A stretch of 64,000 nt of DNA, from NCBI GenBank assembly GCA_023515745.1, contig JALECJ010000007.1:1116001-1180000 (forward strand), in the 5' to 3' direction. Made by a program: the position numbers and the translations under genes. This document shows positions 33,479 to 44,990 of the stretch, in pieces; position 1 is the stretch's first letter, and each line of letters opens with the position of its first letter. The notes below the pieces were generated by a model. It worked only from the letters and a program-made list of their open reading frames with translations. It was not told the DNA's origin and did no database searches. This stretch comes from Amoeboaphelidium protococcarum. Its lineage: Eukaryota; Aphelidiomycota; Aphelidea.

Positions 33479-34930
33479 ATGAAGGATACTTAGATGGATA
33501 TTAGCAGGGAAATAGTTGAGACAATTGTAAAACGCTTCATTCGCGCGTACTTGCTTTACTCGGTGGCTTGGCTTGGTGGATTATTTGCTCATCTCATCTT
33601 CACTTGGATTCCTAATAGAATTAGAAATGGACCTAAAAGACCATCATGGACTCTGCTGCATGAAATCCTCATCGTATCTATGCAATACTCTTACAAATGG
33701 CATCTCCAGCATGCTACTGATGTTCCTCTTGATTACCAGTATGCGGCTCAACATCATAGTTTGGTTGACATGCAATCTGATGCTGATAAAGATGTTAAAT
33801 CTGCGGTTTTAGAGAAGTGTGGTGTCTCTGAGCGTGACTTGTATGCTTTATGCTGCGTGCGATACTTTAGACTCCTTATTAGCTGGATTCCCCTTCTGCC
33901 ATATTATCCATTTGCTCGATTCGAGTCACAAAGCGTTGCCTCCAAGACGGGGGATATTCGTGTAGACTTTGTTACGCACAGATCAGTCACCAATCCGCAA
34001 AGCTATATCGTGTATGTACATGGTGGAGCGTTCACTTTCTCGATAGAAGCATCATGGCGACACATGGTTATGGAAATCAGTCGATTGACCAACTCTACTG
34101 TTGTGATTCCGCATTACCACCTGGCTCCGGAAGCAACTTTTCCGCAGGCTATCGATGATGTCATAAGCACGTTTTAGTATTTGTTTGCTTAGATTGAGGA
34201 TGATGGCAGTTGCATTTAGAACATCATTCTTATGGGTGACTCGGCTGGTGGTGGATTGTGCGTGTCGTCATGTCTGGAGATGAAGAGAACTGGCGTCACG
34301 CTTCCTGCAGCTCTATACTTGTAAAGTCCATGGTTAGATCTGACTTGTGAAATAGCCAATATTGGCCTACTTGCTAATTCCGAGTTGGAAGATTACCTAC
34401 AACTGGCTCGTGACGGACTGCTCATGAAGGATGATTTAATCAAGTTTCCTAATGGATGGGCCAGACACGATGGTTAGGATATTCTTCATCTTCCTCAATG
34501 GCCCTTTGATTTGTCTGAATGCTATGTCAGTGGCCTATAGCAGAATAATAGTCCGTGCAGCTTAAACTAAATTCCAAAAACCAACAGTAAAGCTAGTCCC
34601 TTCTTTGCTAGTATAGAGAGTCTTTACGAAAGTCTTCCTCCCACTCTGATACAAGTTGGATAAAAAGAGTATCTGTGCGATGAGAGCATGGTGATGGCGA
34701 CTAGATTGGCGCGTAAGCATGGTGAGAGGATGCGTGGTGGGCTTAATTCTGATTGGCTTTAATTCTACCATTCATAGAACAAGGAATTATAGGTGACTCG
34801 CGGTCCAATTTAAGTACAGGTGTTTGAGCATATGACTCATGTATTTTAACTCTTCGCGTTTGCTGGCGTCAAAGAAGGTGCTGATGCTATCTCTGCTGGT
34901 TGTGAATTTATCAGACTATATTCACGCTGA
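33479..34930 (+). CDS. HSL-type alpha/beta-hydrolase (esterase/lipase), membrane-anchored
   Basis: 483-aa hydrolase. An N-terminal hydrophobic segment (~20-40) could anchor it to ER or lipid droplets. The HSL-family oxyanion motif VHGGAF lies near residue 180, the nucleophile elbow GDSAGG near 252, and the catalytic His in MTHVF near the end; the Asp is likely in the CDESM segment. Family members hydrolyse acylglycerols or short-chain esters. The ATG at 33479 is in frame with ATG 33494 through one TAG, so either may be used. Intron-free. Confidence 0.88.
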
Positions 34931-35377
34931 ATATGTAGTTACTCGACTTGATGTATACTGATTGAAGCCTGTAATACAATCGATCATTTCTGTTTATGCT
35001 GATAAAACTAAATATCGTTTAAATGTTACTTGTGGTTTACGGATTAAAATGATCACTTAAGTTTCACTAAGGTTGCCCCACTTTATCAGATCGAGACCAC
35101 TTCAGATATTGTAACCTGTAAACAAGCTAAGCGACATCACATCGTTCTTGAGCAAAGAATTCAGAGTGGTGTCGCTGAAGCTCAGGCCTTGTGCGCTGGG
35201 TGGGCATCTCCTGTAGATGTATTGACGGTTTCTCAGTTATGAAGATTGAGGCGTTTGCCAGCGGCTGACCAAGGGATCCGCCTCTGTTGACGCGGTTCTT
35301 CTGACAAGTAGTTTTTAGGATTTTGAATAGTGAATTTGAGTAATTGAATATAATCTTATCTGGAAATAGTGTTTTCC
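34931..35377. other. Downstream region with weak open stretch
   Basis: A ~65-codon plus frame without ATG (about 35045-35240, ending TGA) reads like charged protein (CKQAKRHHIVLEQRIQSG) but has no start or family. Possible exon or decayed sequence. Confidence 0.25.
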
Positions 35378-35986
35378 ATGCTTGACAAAGAGGTCCTTTG
35401 GAACGGTGGTTCCCGTGTCTCTGCCAGTACTAATTGTACAAGCAGCCCACGTAACAACCAGGCAATTAAAATGGACAAAAGGTCAAGACATGTATGTCCA
35501 TTAGCTTGGGGTATATCTTCTATTTGAGTATCATACTTTGGTGGAATTTTTGAGATTGTTAATTTCGTTGTCTATGTATTTGCAATGAAAGAAGCTGATG
35601 ATTTTGCGACTAAACTCCGTAAAGACTCACGCGGGGTACCACCAGCCATGCAACCTACATCTGCCTCTGGTCTTGTTCAAGTTGTACCACCTTCTGTCTG
35701 CCCTTAACTCACTGATGAAATATTTGAGTTATGCTCTCTGCAGTCTTCTCTGTCTACCTCTCAAATGCGCAACCAGTTTGCTCCAAGTGGCTAGATGAGC
35801 TTAGACCTGTCTGGTGATATACATCTCTCTTCAATTGGTGGAATTGGTTAAGGTTAAGACCCAGTGGCTCACCTGAAACCTGTTTATTTGAAGGTTTTGC
35901 AAATAGTTACATCTGAGCCCAAAGATTCTCTAATATAATACCCTTGCAATGAAGTGAATATCAGATTTAGAAGCGGAGGAGAATGA
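35378..35986 (+). CDS. Uncharacterised gene, probably spliced
   Basis: Two plausible coding parts. From ATG 35378 a 46-codon frame runs to TGA ~35526, and from ATG 35585 a 133-codon frame runs to TGA 35984. A GT..AG intron from ~35512 to ~35591 would join them in phase, but its 3' end (AAAG) is unlike the TAG ends of other introns here. The second part is Ser/Pro/Gln-rich (..SLDLSGDIHLSSIGGIGQG). No family recognised. An open stretch at 35975-36130 could be a further exon. Confidence 0.35.
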
Positions 35987-36263
35987 CATTCTAAAGTTAT
36001 TTCCTACATTTAAATACTCCGAAGAAGATTCGGATGCGGTAGCAGTAAAGTTGAGTAACAAGAAGTATGTTGCTGACAGTATTAAGTAGCACAAATGAAT
36101 GCGAGAAGGAGAGAACGATGTGGCTTAGAAATCCTGAATAGTGCGGTTGTTTTACAACTGTATACAAGATTAGAGAAGACAGAAGGCTCAAGACTTACGT
36201 CTTTTGTGGATTTAGTCTTTTAATGTTTAATGGGGATCTGGATCTTAAATACAAAGTTTGTAA

Positions 36264-36442
36264 ATGTCCGGGTGGAGTAAAGTATAGAACGATTGATCAC
36301 GTTTTTTTGCTAATGTCTCCTGTTTGAAGGTTTAGATTGGACTGAGATTGGTTATAGAGAGTCTATGTAGCATGCTTCTACATTAGAACAGATGATAATG
36401 AAGCTGAAAGAAGGGCAGATATTTGAGAAATCATCTCAGTGA
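36264..36442 (+). CDS. Tiny two-exon ORF, 39 aa
   Basis: ATG 36264 starts a 13-nt exon (MSGW). It is joined across a very typical 59-nt intron (36277-36335: GTAAAG start, TTGCTAATG branch, TTTAG end) to a 107-nt exon ending TGA 36440. The peptide is helical (..RESMQHASTLEQMIMKLKEG..). AATAAA lies 6 bp after the stop. The intron and polyA signal are the main support; the family is unknown. Confidence 0.35.
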
Positions 36443-36852
36443 TTGCGAATAAACAAGATTCGTTGTGCTATTAGGCGAGACTTACCTTGCGGCGCGTCTG
36501 TAGTTCTTGAACCGTTCTACGCGTCGGAATTAAGATCATTCAAGCCGTTCTTTACCCAATTTTGTTTTAAACACAAATGAACACTAAAATCCAAATAATA
36601 CTAGATCTGTTTCTGTGAACTCATCGTGCGGCGATAGGTGAACATCTTCAGCTTAGTATGCTCTGTTTCAGTCGTTTCGAACAAATCAGAAACAGGTTGG
36701 ACCGATTTTATGCGCGACTTTGTTTCAACTTCGGCGGTTTTGTTTCATCTTCTATCTGTGAACTGTTCATAAGAACGTGGACCTGTCTATCGATTAAAGC
36801 AGTGTTTTTGGCATCCATCTGCTGGATTTGAACTCTTATTTTTCTAATAACT
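36443..36852. other. Intergenic gap
   Basis: Probable 3' flank of the tiny gene and promoter of the hydrolase gene. It contains several scattered GTTTC(A) steps (e.g. TCTGTTTC, TTTGTTTC). No gene seen. Confidence 0.45.
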
Positions 36853-38937
36853 ATGAGTACGAAGAAGTTGGTATTGTTTTTGCATGGTTTGAATCTGCCG
36901 AGTCAAGCTGATGCTCAGAATGAATTGGTCCATGCGCATTTGAAGCGATATCTACAATGTGACTTTGAGTATGAAAGTATCAACTACGCCTCTATTATAG
37001 AATCTAAATAGTTGGCTAGAGTTGATAGACTTAAGCAATTTTGGAATAGATATGACAGGTCAACAAACTATTAGTAATCTTTGTTTGATATAATCTGGTT
37101 CACAGTACTGGCCTGTATTGCTTCGTTGTATAACCATATTCTGCAATTTGCCAAATTGAAGGGATTTAGTAAAATTTATGCTCAAGACATATAAATTTCT
37201 TGGATCCTCAGAATATTACCATTAAGAGTATTAAATCTTGGCTTAAGTTTCTGGGGAGATTTAGATTTCAGATTTAAAGTTCTAAAGGCGGTTCAGGATG
37301 CTGTTAATCGATTAAGATCTAAAATGACCACTGGAGAGAGTGATAAATTTGAGCAAGTGGAACTCATTTTTATTGGCTTTTCTATGGGAGCCACGATATT
37401 TATGGAATATATCTACGAGACTTTGACTATTGATTATCGATTGAGACCAAAGTTTCTATAAATTGATACGCTAGCTGGTTGTAAGATTAAATTGATCACC
37501 ATGGGATCAGCTCTACATTGGCATCATTCTTCATCACCGTACAGATTTTTAGCTCAACTATAGAAAGAGGGCGCTACTTATCGTTTATGTGAAGTGGAAT
37601 GGATAAATCTTAGGTATTGGACAGATGTTCTTAGTAGCGGATCATGGAAGAGGACTTTCAACTATGATAATAATGATATTGTCGGAAGTGTATCATCTAA
37701 AAATTAGTATTCCAGGCAACTTTCTTCTGTGAAAGTTAATGATATTTGTATTGATATGTTTGGTAATGTGCGGAATTCGTCGTCTACAAGAGGAATCTAC
37801 TCTTTACTAAGAATTATGTCTGGTAATTTGGGCCAAGTTGGCGCACTTTTAGTTAAAGGTCAGATAATGTCTGGATTATAATGGATGGTTGTAACTCTTT
37901 GCCGATATACACCTTTGAGTCACGGTTTTTACTTTAGAGACTAGAAGATGATTCAGTATTTAGCGCGAATTATTGATGATGACAATGTATTAGCTTTGAA
38001 GCATAATAAATCCGTAAATGATGGTGTTAGTAGAGCAGCTGATAAAGAAATTGCGAACCAAGTACCAGAAACTGATATAGTCAAGATTCGCAAAATCAAA
38101 GAGTGGTCTCCGGCTCACTTTACAAAGAACGCTGTTATTTTATATGTTCATGGCATGTCTAATAAGCAACATATCAAGTCTGAGCTTGATGCCATACTTG
38201 GCAAGTTGAATGATTAGATGAATAATGACAGAAAACTGACTCTGTACTCTATAAGTTATGGACACCTGTTAAAGCCTGGTAGATCTCTATCTCAGAAAAA
38301 TCTCTCCATGGATCAGTAAATGTCGTCTCTGGTATCTCGTCTGTATTTTTATCTCAAATGTGCAGTACTGACCAGATTTCCCATTGCAATGTCGATTTGG
38401 TCCGAGTCACATGTAAGAGAAGCTGTTCAGGAAGCACTAGCTCAGAAATTAAGTGAGATCTTATTATCAGATGGTCTCTTATTACAACAAATCGATGAAG
38501 TGGTTCTTTTGACACTTTCTACTGGTGCACTGGTTGGCCTCTCTGGTCTTGAACGTTATCTGATGCAGCAGTAGAAGTAAAAGTCATTGGCTCATAAATT
38601 GCGAATAGTAACTCTCGGGAGTCCTCTACCGTGGTTTGCATGTAGTGAGCAGTTTATGTAGTACATGCCAAACTTGATAGAGATGACCAAGTCGATGCAA
38701 TGTGCTAAATGGGTGAATATCCTGTATCGATACGATCCAATGTCTATACCGCATTCTATTGAGCGTGGGTTGGCAGATGCTGTTACCGATGTAATTCTAA
38801 ATCGTCCCATCCAGTTGTCATTACTACATCCCATCAAGTCTCTATTGTCCGTCATTGGATGGAACGAATTGACTGCTAGTATAACCACTGAATATTTACA
38901 AGACTCTAAAGTTTGGCATCACATTTTAAATCAATGA
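36853..38937 (+). CDS. Double alpha/beta-hydrolase-like protein (internal duplication)
   Basis: 694-aa intron-free protein with two related halves. Half 1 (~1-360): KLVLFLHGLN at the start, a nucleophile elbow LIFIGFSMGA near residue 180, then LITMGSALHW. Half 2 (~420-690): VILYVHGMSN, LYSISYGHLL, VVLLTLSTGAL where the elbow should be, then LRIVTLGSPLPWF. Half 1 keeps a GxSxG serine motif, while half 2 has L-S-T-G. The HG..GxSxG..GSPL layout is that of lipase/DUF676-like hydrolases. The substrate is unknown. Hydrophobic stretches in half 1 (~75-105) could associate with membrane. Confidence 0.68.
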
Positions 38938-38973
38938 TTGTGATGTAAAATAGTTTAATTAAGACATATCATT

Positions 38974-41301
38974 TCAGTTAATATTTTGAGCACACTGCAA
39001 TACTTGAACACAACCTGCCATGGACAGTCGAGTGATGTTCAACTTTTCTTTTAATCGAAAGTCCTTCACAATCTGCTCAAGCATCACAGGATCTACCAAT
39101 ACCTCTTCCATAAGAGATGAGTCCATTTTGAGCAATTTGAGACCATCACTGAGGCGCGGAAACAGCAGATCATTCAGTTGAAGCTAGTCCATTCGCAAAA
39201 TTTATAAATCAGTAAAGATATTACCAGCTAGGACGGAAATGAACTTATCCATCGCACTAGTAAAAGCTAAAATTTACTTTCGCTATTTAAACTGAATCTT
39301 GAGCATACATTTAAACAAATGCGCATCAAAACTGTCCAAGAGTAATTTCACAATAGACACGAATGCAGATGATGTGTAAACATGTTGTGTATCATCCGAA
39401 CCAGAGTTCAATACAACATCATAAGGTAAAGAATCTCTAAATAGTTGGAATACAGACAATTGCTTTACCATTCCCGAGTATAAGCTACCCTCTAGGAGCT
39501 CTTTAATTTCATCAACATTGGCAGTAGCATTCAAATTACGCAAAACTCTGGCCAAACATTATACATCAAATACTTGATACAGAGAGTAAAGACAACTGAC
39601 CGTAATGATTTTAGTAAGAGATTCAATGATTCTCTACATACGCTAAATTAAATCTCGGTATCTATCAGGGTCAGACTACAAGAATAGCAATCCACTCTCG
39701 CCACTGTCTTGAATCTTATTATTGTCTAGAGCATTCAGGAGAAAGGACAAAGCGCACAGCCACCTACTGCAGCCCTGTACCCAAATTTTAGAATCAAGAT
39801 CACTATTGGGACCTGAAAAGTCTGTAGCAGCATTACCAGACACAGTTTGACCGCTATATGATGATGACATCAATGTAGCAGTCAATTAATTATCTTTTAT
39901 TCGATCAACACCTGAACTGATAGTGGATGAAATTACCCCTCCGGATGTAAGCTAAGACTTTTATTACAATCCACTACCACCAATATCCTCAGGTGCAATA
40001 GGCTTTCGATACGGAAATCGATCAACCAGCGGATCTACAAGATCTCCCTCAATAAATTCCATTACACGGTCAATTAAATCATGTCCTAGATCACAAAGAT
40101 CCATCTTTTGACTTTATTTATTAACGCTCTAGGTGATATTCTCAATATCTTGCAGTAAATCCAGAATCATTAGACTACACTTGGCACATCGGAATTGATC
40201 ATCCTGAATGTCAGCATCTGGATAAGCACGAAGCCATAGATCACTACGAACCATAATCATATCCAACTGGTAATTGTACGTTATAATTAGTCCATTAAAC
40301 CAATAATCATACAGTTATTGATCAGAAGTCACAACTGCCAAACAAGGCGAATCCATAATGCTTGAACTAAATCGCAGCTTATACTCATCCAACTGTAGTC
40401 CATAACTATCCATGAGAGCACCATCAAGTTGGATAACCTCCTTGACCAAATCACACAAAAGTTTATTATATCGAACACTCTACTAACTACCACAATCATA
40501 TTTAACCCATCCAGAACTCTCATTTGACAGTTGTTAATCATCTGCATTCTCTGACTATTAAGCCTTGTCTATATATGCACATACAGTTTTAAATACATTA
40601 CCAACTTTAGGCAATAGACATTCTCGAACAATAACAATCATAAACTCTTGGAACAAATCGACACTTGCAGCACAATTTTTAAACATAAGCGGACTCCAAT
40701 TGAACTACTAATGCTTACTGAGTACCTTGTGCAAATAATTCATCCACCACTCAAATTTATCAATTCTATTAAGCTTTGACGTTGAAGACTCAAAATGAAA
40801 TTTGAATCGCTTTATGATGTCTTACGCATATACCTGGATAGCCCAAACGTACTAAAACTATTCAGCATAGTGAACCTTATTCTCATCTTTAGGATAAAGG
40901 TTATACTAGAACTTGAGCAAATTTCTAAAAGCTAATAGAGTGTCCAAATCTTAAGACAGAGATTCCAATCTATATTACTATTTTATTAGGCATTGTTACA
41001 ATTCCTATTCCAATCTTGATCGCTCACTTTTATCATAATCTAATGCTTTAACGTGATTTTTACTGGTCGATGAAGATTAAGAGTAATGCATACTCTACCT
41101 GTCTTGGTCACTTTTATCAGCGTCAACTGTCTACCTCATCTCGGACACAATCTATGTGGATTTCATATTGCTACTCTTACTACGTACTGTAACTTAACCA
41201 ACATTATTGTCCACGTCAGTCTTAGTAGAGATCAAGTTATCAATCACCTTCTGAACCACCAAGAGCCTTTTCAACCTCTCCAATTACTCTACCACTGTCA
41301 T
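38974..41301 (-). CDS. RINT1/Tip20-like subunit of the Dsl1/NRZ tethering complex
   Basis: 775-aa intron-free protein. Central RINT1/Tip20 signature: YAQDIIKRFKFHFESS..NRIDKFEWW..YLHKVLSKHQQF, then VDLFQEFMIVIVRECLLPKV. The C-terminal half has the helical Tip20 pattern and ends with LLFPRLSDGLKLLKMD. RINT1/Tip20 captures Golgi-derived COPI vesicles at the ER. An acidic coiled-coil-like N-terminus (residues 1-150) carries many Gln codons written TAG/TAA. An ATG further upstream is not excluded. Confidence 0.85.
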
Positions 41302-41582
41302 TAGTCTATTGTTAGTATGATGAATCCACTTCCCAATACAATTATGAACTCACTTAAAATACTGTCCAACTTGTTCTAAGCAATTGCACTAAGAATAAAA
41401 GCAGCAGAGAACTAGAGAAATCAATCAGCGTATTCCCTTAACAAAAAGAAAAGAGAGAGGGAGATAGAAAGTAAAGCAGAGCGCACGAAATACAACAGAA
41501 TCAAATGGACTATTATTTTCACTTAGACGTTGTGTGTTTCTGAGTATATTGACGGTAAAACGAGACGGGTGTGAGAAAGAGT

Positions 41583-41615
41583 TTCAATGAACGCAGATTG
41601 TGTTCATCATTGACC
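41583..41615. repeat. Hairpin H1
   Basis: 33-nt imperfect palindrome beginning TTCAATGAACGCA and ending TTCATCATTGACC. It forms a ~12-bp stem with a 3-nt bulge and short loop, and is nearly identical to the hairpin at 41756. Confidence 0.75.
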
Positions 41616-41620
41616 GGACG

Positions 41621-41752
41621 CGCGCAGATTGCGTAAACTCCCTCAGCATCAAGCGATCCATTCATACAGCTTATTTCTAGACTCAATATGCACAGTTTAC
41701 CATTCTGCGTTCATTAAAACAGTTCTAAGTAAAAAACTCTTCACTGGACAGA
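41621..41752 (+). repeat. Long repeat copy A1 (uninterrupted)
   Basis: About 130-bp sequence starting CGCGCAGATTGCGT and ending CTCTTCACTGGACAGAG. It recurs at 42895-43149 with ~90 percent identity by eye, except for a 119-124-bp interruption. It is flanked on both sides by the H1/H2 hairpins. Confidence 0.8.
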
Positions 41753-41755
41753 GGG

Positions 41756-41788
41756 TTCAATGAACGCATTTTGCGTTCATCATTGACC
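41756..41788. repeat. Hairpin H2
   Basis: 33-nt near-perfect palindrome (TTCAATGAACGCA, loop, TGCGTTCATCATTGACC), paralogous to H1 41583-41615. Stem changes are partly compensated (GCA/TGC here, GCA/TGT in H1). Confidence 0.75.
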
Positions 41789-41801
41789 AAGCGCAATGTA
41801 G

Positions 41802-42104
41802 TCAATTTAAATAAATATTGAATATCATGAATAATCTATGACAAAAGATCAAAGCGGCAGCTTGTCTAGATACTGTAGTTGGCTCTGAAATTCTACCATG
41901 TTCATCAATGTTGATTATCTTGAAAAATAAGGAAGATAGCAGACTATCCGATGACGCACTCAATTCCCTTCTTTGAAATGCAATTAGATCCATCATTTCC
42001 AAAAAATTTTCCCGTGACATATCGGTTTCGTACTCCAAAATCGACTGTGACATGGCAGCATCTTGCAACAGTTAATGACGGAATTAGTTTATTACGACGG
42101 CCAT
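41802..42104 (-). CDS. Orphan ORF, 100 aa, between repeat copies
   Basis: ATG 42104 to TGA 41802; reads TAA/TAG as Gln four times. Helical and charged (ENFLEMMDLIAFQRRELSASSDSLLSSLFFKIINID). No family recognised. It lies between repeat copies A1 and A2, immediately after hairpin H2. Confidence 0.4.
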
Positions 42105-42370
42105 ACAAATGTAGTCTATAAACACGTCGAAATATCTACGACGCGTAGCCTGCTATTCAACCAACTTAAAATACGAGGTTCTATCAGAGTCGGGAAATGT
42201 GGCAAGTCTTATTCTCAGCGGCATAGTCAACTGAGGAAATTATTCCTACTCAGCTTAGATTAGAAGATAGTCAACTTTATCTTTAACGTCCTCTCGAGCA
42301 TCACAAGTCTGGATCTATCTCTAAAGATTTATAATATCAGCAGCCTCCAGTAGCCGGTTAATACTTGCGA

Positions 42371-42844
42371 ATGAACAAGCTAGTTCCCATGCAGTGTACT
42401 AGCGAATATCATGCGCTTGATGAGGCTACGAGCAAGCTGCGTTTATACGCTCCACCCACTAGTTAGCCAAATCAATGCGCGCCCGTTACTCAGGAGGATC
42501 CTGCTCAAATGCTACGTGATGTGGTAGTCTAAAACAGTCTTACCAGGTCGAGGGAAAAGTACCTGAACTGGACGTTGGCTGGTATAGTGCATTCCTACTT
42601 CATTCTTTGGTATATTGTGATCAATCTTTACATGCACCTATGCCATCTTCAGTAACTCGCTAGCATTCGCACAGATTACAACAGAAGCCGTGCGGTTGAT
42701 CCAATTCTGCCACAGGTACAGGTAGATTGTCTTACAGTGCTCTTACGTTGGCCAAGCGATTTGCATTATACCTGTTAATCACCACATTGGCGCAGGCTGA
42801 TGGTGGCTTTATATTGGGATGATTACGACGCACGTGTCCAGTGA
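42371..42844 (+). CDS. Orphan ORF, 157 aa, one membrane span, between repeat copies
   Basis: ATG 42371 to TGA 42842. It reads TAG/TAA as Gln at four or more places, so it is invisible under the standard code. The soluble N-terminal half has Cys/Pro/Gln-rich segments. A strong hydrophobic span near residues 75-97 (GIVHSYFILWYIVINLYMHL) is followed by a ~60-residue tail with WPSDLHYTCQSPHWRRLM. No family recognised. It sits between repeat copies A1 and A2, ending 50 bp before A2. Confidence 0.5.
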
Positions 42845-42894
42845 TAGAGTACTATGATGGCTATCGGACACAAATCCTGCACTCTGTACATACT

Positions 42895-43149
42895 CGCGCA
42901 GATTGCGTGACTCCCTCAGCATCAAGCGAACCATAATAGGTTATCAATAATTCAAATATTATAAGCTATGGAAAATAATCAAGTAAAGAATATATTGTAA
43001 CCTTAAGCCCGAAAACTCTCAAATCACACACATACTCCCCATTAACTCAACAAACCATTCTTACAGCTTATTTCTAGACTCAATATACACAGTTTACCAT
43101 TCTGCATTCATTAAAAACAGTTTTAAGTAAAAAACTCTTCACTGGACGG
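42895..43149 (+). repeat. Long repeat copy A2, interrupted
   Basis: Second copy of the 41621-41752 repeat in the same orientation. The first ~40 bp (42895-42934) and last ~95 bp (43054-43149) match A1. They are separated by ~119 bp of unrelated AT-rich DNA flanked by ACCAT on both sides. Confidence 0.8.
42935..43053. mobile_element. Putative small insertion in repeat A2 with ACCAT direct repeats
   Basis: AT-rich 119-bp segment absent from copy A1. ACCAT is present on both sides (42930-42934 and 43054-43058), as expected of a 5-bp target-site duplication. Its ends (AATAGGTTATC.. and ..TTAACTCAACAA) show only a faint inverted match. It could be a MITE-like insertion; alternatively A1 lost it. 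Confidence 0.4.
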
Positions 43150-43529
43150 AGAGTTTTCTGATGAAGGAACGAACGAATGGCTTTGACCCGTCGTAGTGAC
43201 AAGTGATCGACAGACGAGCGCGCGCGAAACAGATGCAAGTCATCGTCGCATTCACTTTTCTTCTTCTCTTACTCACACTCAACTCTCTCACACTCTTTCA
43301 AATATCTAATACAGTAGTTGATCTGGGCTGGAGTTGTTACTTTCTTCCGCTTATATAACACGCTCTCATTTCGATATATATTTTGTAGATTATCTGCTTG
43401 TTAGTTTCTATACCATTTAATATAGTATTTAGACTCAATCTTGTTAAAGTAATTTTACACCTGATCATTTATTGACTATAAACTTCTACCAGGTAATTGT
43501 AATTGTGAATATCGTAAGGTGTTAATAAT
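43150..43529. other. Promoter region of the seipin gene
   Basis: Intergenic, with a CT-rich run (~43255-43300) and AT-rich sequence before the ATG. No gene is seen. Confidence 0.4.
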
Positions 43530-44903
43530 ATGTCCAACTATTAGATATTCAGGCCGAGGAATATCCTGACTGGGACTGTTATTATGACTGTGGGTATTGT
43601 GCTTAGTGTCTCCATTGCGTGTGTCGTGTATATGGCTATGTACTCTCTCCTAGTCCCCTCAACTGTATATCAAGAATTTCCACTGCGACTAGAATATGAT
43701 TATAATCACATGAACATTCACGCCATAATTCCATCCGTGAGACTGAATAGATTGAGTAATAGATAGACTTATGACTGGCATCTGGTGGTGAAATTGTCTC
43801 AAGAGAAGCATAATTGTGATGGATTATGGCCTGTCAGTGCTTGTTAGTTGAGTGACAAGTAGTTAAAGTCGCAGGAAAGTGTATATTCATAGTCGGTTTA
43901 TCCGTAGAAGTCTCGCATGTCCTAAATTTGTCATTATTCTAATGTTGATAATCTTGCGTGGAGAGGATCGTCAGTGTTGATGTTAAAGTATTAATCCAGA
44001 GCTTTGAAATGGCTCAATATTATGCTTAGACTTCCGCTCTATGTATTTGGGTATTACCAAGAATATGAGATGGTTCAGTTGAGATTGGAATCTGACTAAT
44101 AGTACAAACATTAGAGGAGTTATCATTAGAAGTCTGGCGATTTATATCTCACCATTGCAGGTAGTCGTGATTATGATGGTAAGGTCAAGTTACCTCGAAT
44201 AGTCACAGCTCTTATGATATCCACTGCCTAATTTGTACCGTATCAATTGGCTTACTATTTGTATCACTATAGATTTCTGACAGGCCTTGTAGTGGTCTCT
44301 TTGATTGCCTTCTCATTGCTCACTGTTTACTATGCATGTGTACTGGTGTATCTGTGGAAATAGAGTAATATTGATGCGGTGGAGTGGAATAAGAGGAATT
44401 TGCAGAAGGATTACGCTCCCCTCATGGATAGTATTAAGTATAGGCAGCGTTCTATGAGCAAAAAGAAGCGAAGTCCGTTGCGTCTTCTTGCATCCGGTCT
44501 CAGATTGCGTATTGATAACGGCAAAGGTGGTACTTAGAATGGGGAAGATTCCACTTCTACTAGCACTAGTAGTAGCAACAACAATTCAAGTAATGCGTTG
44601 ATCCTTGCTTAGAACTAAACAGAGTCCACTTCCACGTCGTCACAGTCATCGTAATCTAAATCTAGATCGAGATCCCGCAGAAATCCTAGTCTTCCCTCTC
44701 CCAGATAGTCTGGAGATGAAGCTCTCTCTGGCCGTAATGGAATGTTTGTAGATGATGATGATGAACCTGTGTCGCGTGAGCGATTTAACACGTCCACATA
44801 GTAAGACTATGGTGATGCTCAGTTCGATCAATAAGATGTAAATTAGCCGCTGAGTGACAGTGATGACAATATTTCTAGCGACGAGAATGAAATTCTGAAA
44901 TGA
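43530..44903 (+). CDS. Seipin (lipid-droplet assembly protein)
   Basis: 457-aa ER membrane protein. Short N-terminus, then a first membrane span (TGTVIMTVGIVLSVSIACVVYM). The lumenal domain has the seipin pattern: LLVPSTVYQEFPLRLEY, W..VLMLKYQSRALKWLNIMLRLPLYVFGYYQE. A second span follows (~285-310). The C-terminal cytosolic tail is long, Ser/Asp-rich and Arg-rich. Seipin oligomers mark ER sites where triglyceride droplets form. Many Gln codons are TAG/TAA, including TAG TAA pairs. Intron-free. Confidence 0.82.
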
Positions 44904-44990
44904 AAGTAATTGGTGTAATGATAATAATAAATAGTTCGTGTTACATACCACATATCATATACATAGACTTATTTTCGGTTCCCATATTAC

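Larger units (their letters stand above)
41302..41801. other. Intergenic region carrying hairpins and a repeat copy
   Basis: Gap upstream of RINT1 with purine-rich DNA at 41395-41480. It also holds two related hairpins (41583-41615, 41756-41788) that bracket repeat copy A1. Confidence 0.6.
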
